Source: DSXH01 sp964532065 (GTDB lineage: Bacteria > Bacteroidota > Ignavibacteria > Ignavibacteriales > Melioribacteraceae). Taken from it: a stretch of 31,735 nucleotides of DNA. Position 1 is the stretch's first letter. Every line of letters starts with the position of its first letter. The translations under genes and the position numbers were made by a program. The stretch spans positions 1 through 31,735 of the forward strand of contig CAZHHG010000026.1 of the NCBI GenBank assembly GCA_964532065.1, written 5' to 3'. Shown here piece by piece: positions 7,895-15,132 of this stretch. Below the pieces are notes generated by a model. It was not told the origin of the DNA. It searched no databases and saw only the letters and a program-made list of their open reading frames with translations.

Positions 7895-8800
7895 TTACAA
7901 AATACTTTTTAAAGCTTCATCAATCCTTTTGTGCTCAAAGCTAAAACCGTGTTCAACCAGTTTTGCAGGAATTACTTTAACGCCGTAAATCAGCGCTTCA
8001 GCCGCCTCACCGAGAATCAGTTTAAGTGCAATTTCAGGAACCCTAAAGAACGAGGGACGCTTCATCATTCTGCCGAGGGAGGTTGCAAATTTTTTCATGT
8101 CAATGAATTCGGGTGCAACCGCATTTACGGGCCCATTAATTTCTTCCTTCTCAATTACAAACCTGAATATATCGGCAGCATCGTCGATACTTACCCAGGG
8201 GAACCACTGTTTACCGCTCCCTAAAGGGCCACCCATAAAAAATTTAAACGGCAGGATCATTTTCTTTAAAGCTCCTTCATTCTTATCCAGCACAATCCCG
8301 AGCCTTACACTCACCCTTCTTACGCCCGATTTTTCAACTTCGGCAGCTTCATTCTCCCATGCGGATACAACATCGGCGAGAAATCCGTTTCCCTTTTTAC
8401 TCTTTTCGTCGGCTTCAAAAAATCCGTTTCCGTAAAAACCGATTGCAGAGGAATGGATAAACAATTCCGGTTTTACTTCAGCGTTTTCAATTCCTTTTAC
8501 CAGTGCCCGTGTCGATTCAACTCTGCTGTTAATTACTTCCCGTTTATGTTTTCCGGTCCATCTCCGGGCCATAATATTTTCGCCCATAAGATGTATTACT
8601 ACATCCTTCTCATTTACAAAACCGGCAGGATCGGTTTTATAATTCCATTTAATATATTCGAACGCACCGGGAATTATCAATCTGGCATTTTCTGCTGATC
8701 TGCTTACAATAGTAACCCGGTTTCCCTCTCTTATAAGTCTTTTGGCAATGTTATTTCCTATAAAACCTGTAGCCCCTGTTATGACTATTTTTTTACTCAC
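7895..8800 (-). CDS. TIGR01777-family NAD(P)-dependent epimerase-like protein (SDR)
   Basis: 301 aa extended short-chain dehydrogenase/reductase. The Rossmann dinucleotide motif GATGFIG is at 9-15. DVVIHLMGENIMARRW is the family signature around the second strand (GENI...RRW), followed by FIHSSAIGFYGN, which provides the Ser/Tyr active-site region. The C-terminal end (about 250-297, with FFRVPEIALKLILGEAAEALIYGVKVIPAKL) is the DUF1731 domain typical of the YfcH/SulA-homologue group. The substrate of this family is unknown. It is convergent with the pilin-like cassette, and an ATG at 8798-8800 fits the family's usual start (MKIVITGATGFIG type). Confidence 0.9.
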   Translation of the reverse strand: MSKKIVITGATGFIGNNIAKRLIREGNRVTIVSRSAENARLIIPGAFEYIKWNYKTDPAGFVNEKDVVIHLMGENIMARRWTGKHKREVINSRVESTRALVKGIENAEVKPELFIHSSAIGFYGNGFFEADEKSKKGNGFLADVVSAWENEAAEVEKSGVRRVSVRLGIVLDKNEGALKKMILPFKFFMGGPLGSGKQWFPWVSIDDAADIFRFVIEKEEINGPVNAVAPEFIDMKKFATSLGRMMKRPSFFRVPEIALKLILGEAAEALIYGVKVIPAKLVEHGFSFEHKRIDEALKSIL

Positions 8801-8873
8801 AATTTCCCTTTTTTTCTCTACAACAAAATTGATAAATAAAAAGTTTTTATTCAGAATTAATTATTTTCGAAAC

Positions 8874-8903
8874 TTGTTATAAAGGCACTGGTTTTGATAT
8901 ATT
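8874..8903 (+). promoter_or_regulatory. Candidate sigma70-like promoter before the DUF5686 gene
   Basis: TTGTTA (8874-8879), an 18-bp spacer and TATATT (8898-8903) match four of six and five of six positions of the bacterial housekeeping consensus. It lies 58 bp before ATG 8961 on the correct strand. Promoters in this phylum often deviate from the E. coli form, so this is only a candidate. Confidence 0.3.
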
Positions 8904-8929
8904 AATTCCTCAAGTATGAGGGTGAATTA
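8903..8929 (+). promoter_or_regulatory. Interrupted inverted repeat in the leader of the DUF5686 gene
   Basis: CCTCA (8908-8912) pairs with TGAGG (8917-8921) around an AGTA loop. Beyond a short bulge, TAATTC (8903-8908) can pair with GAATTA (8924-8929). There is no T tract, so it is not a terminator. It could be an operator or a leader hairpin, about 30 nt before the strong GGGGGA ribosome-binding site at 8953-8958. Confidence 0.3.
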
Positions 8930-8960
8930 TTAATTTCCGCAATTATCTATATGGGGGAAC

Positions 8961-11363
8961 ATGAATAAATTATTAATATTTCTGTTGTTGAGCGGCTATG
9001 GATTTGCCCAACAGTTTTCAGTTTCGGGTAGAATAACAGACAGAATAAGCGGAGAACCGCTCAGCTACGCCAACATCCGGATTGCCGGTACAACTATTGG
9101 TACCGCAGCAAATCTTGACGGTGATTTCGAACTAAAGCTTAAACAGGGGAATTATTCCCTTATTGCATCATTTATCGGATATAAGTCCGATACCGTAATA
9201 GTTGAGCTTTCGGCCGACAGAAATTTCCCTATCCGATTGGAACCGATACCTGTTAAGCTCCCCGAAGTTACAGTTCTACCGGGTGAAAACCCGGCCGACG
9301 AAATAATCCGCCGGGCTATAGAAGCCAAGAAGACCCGCGAGGAGAAAATCGATTCATACATTTTCAAAGCTTATACTAAAGGGCTTGTAAAAACCACTAA
9401 GGATATTACAACATCCGATAGAAGTGTTGGAATTTCTATCGGAACTAAAGATACAGGTGATTTGAAAATAACAGGTATTATAGAAAACGAAAGCAAAGGA
9501 TATTTTAAGAAACCTGATTATTACAAGGATGAGATAATTGCCCGTAAACAGTCGGCAAATACTCCTTCCACAATAAATATTTTAACGGGAGGACGGCTGC
9601 TTCAGAATTTTTATACGAACGATATTCAGTTTTTCACAAGGCCTCTGACCGGTCCGATAGCCGATAATGCGCTCGATTATTATTACTATATAATTGAAGA
9701 CACTCTGGCAATGGACAATAAAAATGTATTCCAGATCTACTTTGAACCGATTGATAGAACCGCGCCCGGATTTTACGGAAAGATTTATATAATGGACGGG
9801 ACATTTTCCCTGGTTAAACTTGATGTCAATTTAAACAGCGCTGCGAGTCCCGGCGGAATTTTTACAAGGATAAATATTTTTCAGCAGTTTGTTCCTTTCG
9901 AAAGCGGGATTGTAATGCCCATCGACTACCGGGTTTTTGTTGAAGGAAATTTTCTGGGACTTGCCAAATTCGGCTTCGAGCTTAATACAATCTTTTACGA
10001 TTATGAGATCAACAACGGCATGGATCCGGATTTCTTTGATATGATTGTAATTAAAGTGATGCCGGATGCGGATAAAAAGGACTCGACATTCTGGCGTTCG
10101 ACACAGACAATTCCGAACACTCTTCAGGAGATCGAAGCTTACAGGAGAATCGACAGCCTGGAAGCAATTCCGAGAGATTTCTGGGATGACTTCTCCCTCT
10201 TATCAAGCAGTCTGCGGCTGAGCGATAATTTCTCGATTTCCGGACCGTTATCGGTTTACAGTTTCAACAATATAACCGGTCATGCACTGAACTTCGGTTT
10301 TTCAATCTCCAACGAACTCGATAAAAGGCTGAACCTGAGCGGCGACATCGCGTACGGGTTTTCCGATAAAAAGTTTGAAACCGACTTTTACGCCAGATAT
10401 TATCTTGGAGATTACAGGACAACCACTTTTAGCATTAAAGCTTTTAATAAACTTACCGATCTGTTCGGCGAATCGGTAAGGTACGACCGATTTACCTCTA
10501 CGCTTACAAGTCTGTTCGGCAAATACGATTTCAGGGATTACTATTACACAACCGGAATAGAAGCAAAGATTAACGGCGAAATTTTTCCTGTACTGCGTGC
10601 CGGAATCGGTTTATTAAACCGGACGGATAACAACGCATACAACAATTCCAATTTTTCGATTCTGAACAGGTCCAAAACATACCGGACTAACAGGCTGATC
10701 CACGAAACACGCGTGAACGCCGTTACCGCGGAATTCTCTCTCGATTTCAGAAAGTTTATTGAGGATGGTTACTTCAGGCGCAAAGTATCCTTCGGCGGCC
10801 CGAATATTATTTTAAGCGGTAAAGCTCTAATCAGCGACCGTTCTCAGCTAAAAAGCAGTCTCGATTTTCAATCCTATGAATTAAACCTGTCGGGATTTAT
10901 CCCGTTATTTAAAACGACCGCGCTCAATTTTTTCATTAAAGGGATCGGATCGAAAGGCGAAGTGCCGTTTCAGATGATGTATTCACTTCCCGGTAATATC
11001 GAAAGCCTTGGTAAGGAATATTCATTCAGGACTCTCGGCATTGGTGAAGTATTCGGTGATAACGGGATTGTCTTTACGGCCCAGTATAATTTAAACGATG
11101 AACTATTCCGACTGCTGAAGATACCGCTTCTAAAGGATTGGAACCTGATTCTGACAACGCATTTCAACGCGGCACTGCTCAGGATATCCGGGAAGAGTAA
11201 AAATATTCTTCCCCCGCAATACATGGAGTTCGGCAAACCGATCTACGAGCTCGGTTTCAGTATCGGCCAGATCCTCTTCCCTATAACTGTTGAATTTACA
11301 TGGAGGCTTAATTACAGGGGGAATAATAATTTTGTTATTGGGCTGAATACTTTTGTGTTGTAG
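8961..11363 (+). CDS. DUF5686 / carboxypeptidase-regulatory-like outer-membrane protein
   Basis: 800 aa. Residues 1-16 are a signal peptide ending at FAQ. Residues about 19-95 form a carboxypeptidase-regulatory-like beta sandwich (VSGRITDRISGEPLSYANIRI, GTAANLDGDFELKL, LIASFIGYKSD). The DUF5686 signature follows (NPADEIIRRAIEAKK...IDSYIFKAYTKG, about 110-140). The C-terminal half alternates aromatic and polar residues and ends in VIGLNTFVL, as expected for a beta-barrel strand and outer-membrane insertion signal. The family is common in Bacteroidota and has no established function; it lacks a TonB box and plug, so it is not a SusC-type receptor. The amylase gene starts 41 bp behind its stop, so co-transcription is likely. 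Transport or surface assembly is a guess from the barrel. Confidence 0.88.
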   Translation: MNKLLIFLLLSGYGFAQQFSVSGRITDRISGEPLSYANIRIAGTTIGTAANLDGDFELKLKQGNYSLIASFIGYKSDTVIVELSADRNFPIRLEPIPVKLPEVTVLPGENPADEIIRRAIEAKKTREEKIDSYIFKAYTKGLVKTTKDITTSDRSVGISIGTKDTGDLKITGIIENESKGYFKKPDYYKDEIIARKQSANTPSTINILTGGRLLQNFYTNDIQFFTRPLTGPIADNALDYYYYIIEDTLAMDNKNVFQIYFEPIDRTAPGFYGKIYIMDGTFSLVKLDVNLNSAASPGGIFTRINIFQQFVPFESGIVMPIDYRVFVEGNFLGLAKFGFELNTIFYDYEINNGMDPDFFDMIVIKVMPDADKKDSTFWRSTQTIPNTLQEIEAYRRIDSLEAIPRDFWDDFSLLSSSLRLSDNFSISGPLSVYSFNNITGHALNFGFSISNELDKRLNLSGDIAYGFSDKKFETDFYARYYLGDYRTTTFSIKAFNKLTDLFGESVRYDRFTSTLTSLFGKYDFRDYYYTTGIEAKINGEIFPVLRAGIGLLNRTDNNAYNNSNFSILNRSKTYRTNRLIHETRVNAVTAEFSLDFRKFIEDGYFRRKVSFGGPNIILSGKALISDRSQLKSSLDFQSYELNLSGFIPLFKTTALNFFIKGIGSKGEVPFQMMYSLPGNIESLGKEYSFRTLGIGEVFGDNGIVFTAQYNLNDELFRLLKIPLLKDWNLILTTHFNAALLRISGKSKNILPPQYMEFGKPIYELGFSIGQILFPITVEFTWRLNYRGNNNFVIGLNTFVL

Positions 11364-11395
11364 AATATTTAAAATATCTTTCATTGAATTCATTT

Positions 11396-11399
11396 GAGG
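11396..11399 (+). promoter_or_regulatory. Ribosome-binding site deciding the amylase start
   Basis: GAGG lies 5 nt before ATG 11405. It selects this ATG over the upstream in-frame TTG at 11384, which would add seven residues in front of a good signal peptide. Confidence 0.6.
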
Positions 11400-11404
11400 T
11401 AAAG

Positions 11405-13234
11405 ATGAAAAAAATTGCACTGTTCTTATTTCTGGTTTTCTCTTTCAGCAGGATTTTTTCTCAGACTTTGAAAATAGAAAAAATTGAACCGCCCAACTGG
11501 TGGACAGGAATGAAATGGAACAATGTTCAATTAATGATTTACGGTGAAAATCTGAATAACATATCGGCAAAATTTTCGGACAGCAGAATAAAAATCAAAA
11601 AAATTCATACCCTCGAAAATTCCTCTTACGCATTCATCGATATAAGGATTCCCGACCGGCTCCCTGCTGGCGACTACAAACTTGAATTGAAAAACGGATC
11701 AGGAAAAGCTTCCATCAACTTTCCCGTTTACAAAAGAGAGAAAGGGATACGGCACCAGGGGTTTACCGGCAACGATATAATTTATCTTCTGATGCCCGAC
11801 CGGTTTGCAAACGGAGACCCTGCGAACGATTCGATTCCCGGATATTACGATTCGATGCAGAGAATTCCGAACGAGTGGCGTTTCGGCGGAGACATTCAAG
11901 GTATGATCAATAAACTCGATTACCTTAAAGACCTCGGCGCAACTGCCGTCTGGGCCACACCTCTTGTAGAGAACAATACTTTCCGTTCGTATCATGGTTA
12001 CTCCGCTACTGATTTTTATAATATCGATCCGCGTCTCGGATCAAATCAGCTTTATAAAAAATACGTAGATGAAGCACATAAAAGGGGCATCAAAATAATC
12101 CTGGATCACGTGGCTAATCATTTCAGCGATAATCATCCTTGGATGAAAAACCTGCCGATGAAAAACTGGATCAACGGTTCAATCGATGATCATCTTCCGG
12201 CGAATCATCATAAGATGATTTTTACGGATCCGTATGCCGATAGTTCTACAATCAAGCATGTTGAGCGGGGATGGTTTGTTAAAGACATGGTCGATATCAA
12301 TCAGGAGAACCCGTTCGTTCAGAATTATATAATTCAGAATACAATCTGGTGGGTTGAATTTTCAGGTCTGGACGGAATACGTGAAGACACACACCCTTAT
12401 AACAATCAGAAATTTATTGCTAATTGGGCCAAAGCAGTTCTCTTCGAATTCCCGTCGTTAAACATAGTAGGTGAGGTATGGACAGGTGAAAGCGATTTCC
12501 TAGCTGCTTACCAGAGAAACACTTTCCTCAAAAAGAATTTCAACACCAATCTTCCTTCGCTTACAGATTTCGGACTGCGCGATGTGCTGGTCGATTTTGT
12601 TTCGGGAAGAGGCGGACTGTATAATGTATTCAATGTAATAGCGAAGGATTTTCTTTTTACAGATCCTTCACAACTAGTTACGTTTGTTGATAACCACGAC
12701 CTGGAACGGGTTATGTTCTATGCGAACGGGAATGTGGATAAAGTAAAACTCGCTTATGTAATAATGATGACAACACGGGGAATACCTTCCATTTTCTACG
12801 GCTCTGAAATAGGAATGACCGGCGGACGCGGACACGGGGTTTTGAGAGCACCCTTCCCGGGCGGATTTCCCGGAGATAAACAGAATGGATTTGAAAAATC
12901 AGGACGCACCAATTTTGAAAATGAATTCTTTGACTTTATCCGGAATTTAATTCATATCAGAAAAAGTAACAGCGCGTTTACTAACGGCAGATTGATCCAC
13001 TATCCTCCGGTATCGAATGTTTATTATTATTTCAGGGAGGATGGTGCGAGGAAATTTCTGGTTGTTATTAACGGAAACGAAAATGAAGCCGTAGTTGATC
13101 TTAATCCGGTTAAGCACCGGATCGGGGAAAAAATAAATCTGACAGAATTGATCTCCAATACAAAGAGAATTCTAGGAAGTGATTTAAGTCTGAAAATGAG
13201 TCCTTTGTCAGCCGGTATCTTTTTAATGGAATAA
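11405..13234 (+). CDS. GH13 alpha-amylase / cyclomaltodextrinase-like enzyme (SusA-like), exported
   Basis: 609 aa from ATG 11405. Signal peptide at 1-20 (KKIALFLFLVFSFSRIFS). Residues about 21-110 are a cyclomaltodextrinase N-terminal domain (KIEPPNWWTGMKWNNVQLMIYG). The GH13 barrel follows with all four conserved regions: DHVANH (234-239), GLDGIREDTH with nucleophile D328, NIVGEVW with acid/base E357, and FVDNHD with D432. A C-terminal beta domain ends near 609. It hydrolyses alpha-1,4-glucans or cyclodextrins in the periplasm or at the surface. It lies behind the DUF5686 gene, not in a full SusC/SusD locus, so how the oligosaccharides are imported is not shown here. Convergent with dedA; the stops are 10 bp apart. 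Confidence 0.93.
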   Translation: MKKIALFLFLVFSFSRIFSQTLKIEKIEPPNWWTGMKWNNVQLMIYGENLNNISAKFSDSRIKIKKIHTLENSSYAFIDIRIPDRLPAGDYKLELKNGSGKASINFPVYKREKGIRHQGFTGNDIIYLLMPDRFANGDPANDSIPGYYDSMQRIPNEWRFGGDIQGMINKLDYLKDLGATAVWATPLVENNTFRSYHGYSATDFYNIDPRLGSNQLYKKYVDEAHKRGIKIILDHVANHFSDNHPWMKNLPMKNWINGSIDDHLPANHHKMIFTDPYADSSTIKHVERGWFVKDMVDINQENPFVQNYIIQNTIWWVEFSGLDGIREDTHPYNNQKFIANWAKAVLFEFPSLNIVGEVWTGESDFLAAYQRNTFLKKNFNTNLPSLTDFGLRDVLVDFVSGRGGLYNVFNVIAKDFLFTDPSQLVTFVDNHDLERVMFYANGNVDKVKLAYVIMMTTRGIPSIFYGSEIGMTGGRGHGVLRAPFPGGFPGDKQNGFEKSGRTNFENEFFDFIRNLIHIRKSNSAFTNGRLIHYPPVSNVYYYFREDGARKFLVVINGNENEAVVDLNPVKHRIGEKINLTELISNTKRILGSDLSLKMSPLSAGIFLME

Positions 13235-13244
13235 CTGAATTATA

Positions 13245-13889
13245 CTACTTTTCACCGGCAATCTTTGAGCTCGATTTTCTGTGTCGTAAATACTCCGTGA
13301 TACCTGGGAGTATCGAAATAATTATGATAGAAATAATTACTATCTTAACAAAATCGAGGTTACCGAAGAAATATCCGCCGTAAACGAATATGCCGACCCA
13401 TATTATTCCGCCTATAACATTATAAGAGATAAACCGGGAATAAGTCATAGCACCGACTCCAGCCACGAACGGCGCAAATGTTCTGACAATCGGCACAAAA
13501 CGGGCAAGTATAATCGTCTTACCGCCGTGTTTTTCATAGAACTGATGAGTCCTATCGAGATATTCCCGCTTAAGAATTTTTGGAAAGCGGTCGAAAATTT
13601 TCATTCCTATATAATGACCTATCCAGTAGTTAACAGTATCGCCAAGAATAGCAGCTGTAGTAAGTAGAAGAAACAGAAGATGGGGATCGAACGATCCTTT
13701 AGCGGCAAAAGTACCGGCAGCGAACAAAAGCGAGTCACCCGGTAGAAAAGGAGTAAAAACAAATCCTGTTTCCGCGAATATCACAGAGAAGAGAATACCA
13801 TATGTATAAGCGCCGTATTCAAGAATCAGTTCGTGAAGATGATCGTCCAGGTTAAGAAAAAGATCGATCAGATAATTTATTATTTCCAT
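13245..13889 (-). CDS. DedA-family membrane protein (VTT domain)
   Basis: 214 aa with several hydrophobic segments and two re-entrant-type stretches. DedA hallmarks are present: E40 in IFAETGFVFTPFLPGDSLLF, D52 in the PGDS motif, and two basic residues R130 and R136 in LARFVPIVRTFAPFVAG. These match the positions of the essential Glu, Asp and two Arg residues known from E. coli YqjA/YghB (E39, D51, R130, R136). The family supports lipid-carrier or phospholipid flipping and proton-motive-force-dependent envelope homeostasis. It stands alone between the convergent amylase and a 122-bp gap before the DUF1684 gene. The exact substrate is unknown. Confidence 0.92.
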   Translation of the reverse strand: MEIINYLIDLFLNLDDHLHELILEYGAYTYGILFSVIFAETGFVFTPFLPGDSLLFAAGTFAAKGSFDPHLLFLLLTTAAILGDTVNYWIGHYIGMKIFDRFPKILKREYLDRTHQFYEKHGGKTIILARFVPIVRTFAPFVAGVGAMTYSRFISYNVIGGIIWVGIFVYGGYFFGNLDFVKIVIISIIIISILPGITEYLRHRKSSSKIAGEK

Positions 13890-14011
13890 ATTAGCCCATC
13901 AATGTTGTTTAATTAAAAAAGGAATCTATATGTCAATCACATTTTTAAGAAATATAAAGGAGTGTTATCATCTATTAATTATACATTATCAATTCTCAAT
14001 TATAAATTATT

Positions 14012-14920
14012 TCAATGTCCTTCTCCGTAATTCTTCTCTCCGGCGGTTATCTCAATTTTAAGATGGTTTTGTGCCGGTGGTAATGGACATGTGGCAAATT
14101 TTGTAAAAGCACAGGGCGGATTATAGGATTTATTAAAGTCGATATAAATCCTCCCCGTCGAGTCGGCTTTGTCCACCGAAAGAAATCTTCCCGCTCCGTA
14201 AGTCTCCTTCCCGTTCGTAAGGTCGGCAAATATCAGGAAGTAGGATCTTCCCGAGTCCGTTACATCCAGCCTGTATCTCGTCCCATCCTTTTCAAAAACA
14301 AGCGCGCCCGGAGAGATCCCCTTTTCGACTGTTCCAATAACATTAGGTATATCGATCTCTTTAGGCGGGTCATACGATTCAAAAGCCGCTTCAATTCTCC
14401 AATCATCGTTAACTGGATAAGATTCAATTCCGGGAAAATTCTTTACGAGTTCAGCGTCAAGGTCACGCAGTCTAATACCATAACGTTCACCTCTCTTAAT
14501 TAAGTTCCACCTGAGAGATGCATAGTCCAGAATTGTAGTCCCCTTTTGCTGATCATCTTTAAGTATAATCTCAAAGACCTGTTCGCAATTTTCAAGGAAT
14601 ACTTCAACACCTTCATTAATTTTCATCGTTACTATCGAGTCCTTCAGGAAAAAACTTCCCATGAAGCCGGGGGATTTTCCTTCAGGGAAAATAATGTGAT
14701 TCGATTTATCTGATCCGAATTTATTCTCCCCTTCCTTAAGCCAGAATAGTCCGGCGAGATTCAACCAGCCGTTCTCCTTTTTCAGATTTTCAATCCTGCT
14801 TTCACGCCATTTTTTTATTCCGGAAATATATTCAGGATCACCTTTCTCTTTTAATTGAGTAGAACATGAGGAGAAAATTATAAGCACCTGTATTGCCAAT
14901 ATTATTTTTAGAAATCTCAT
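14012..14920 (-). CDS. DUF1684 lipoprotein
   Basis: 302 aa from the ATG at 14918-14920. I chose this start because MRFLKIILAIQVLIIFSSC then forms a normal lipoprotein signal peptide with lipobox FSSC. Starting further upstream (TTG 15049 or ATG 15037) would bury it behind about 40 residues. The mature protein shows the DUF1684 features: ENGWLNLAGLFWLKEGENKFGSD near the N-terminus and, at the C-terminus, IDFNKSYNPPCAFTKFATCPLPPAQN followed by AGEKNYG. The two Cys and the Pro-rich stretch are family-conserved. Function of the family is unknown. It is divergent from the histidine kinase gene, with about 210 bp between the two starts. Confidence 0.88.
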   Translation of the reverse strand: MRFLKIILAIQVLIIFSSCSTQLKEKGDPEYISGIKKWRESRIENLKKENGWLNLAGLFWLKEGENKFGSDKSNHIIFPEGKSPGFMGSFFLKDSIVTMKINEGVEVFLENCEQVFEIILKDDQQKGTTILDYASLRWNLIKRGERYGIRLRDLDAELVKNFPGIESYPVNDDWRIEAAFESYDPPKEIDIPNVIGTVEKGISPGALVFEKDGTRYRLDVTDSGRSYFLIFADLTNGKETYGAGRFLSVDKADSTGRIYIDFNKSYNPPCAFTKFATCPLPPAQNHLKIEITAGEKNYGEGH

Positions 14921-15132
14921 ACAAACCCGGATTTTTTTGACTGTTAACTTAAGGATTAAAGCCTCGCGATTCCATACGAATGATAAAGTTGCTCCCGGAC
15001 CAGCCTGCTTTTGCTTGATAAAGGGAATACGGCTCATAAAATCACTCAAAGATTAAATTCCATTTATAGCACAATTTATTTATATTCGATCTGAAAAATC
15101 ATAACAAAATGATTTAAAAATCCGGGTATTAA

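Noticed and set aside
11384..11404. Upstream TTG start for the amylase
   Set aside because: It adds seven residues before a good signal peptide; ATG 11405 has GAGG at correct distance.
14921..15049. Longer N-terminus for the DUF1684 lipoprotein
   Set aside because: It would place the lipobox about 60 residues in; the ATG at 14918-14920 gives a normal lipoprotein signal.
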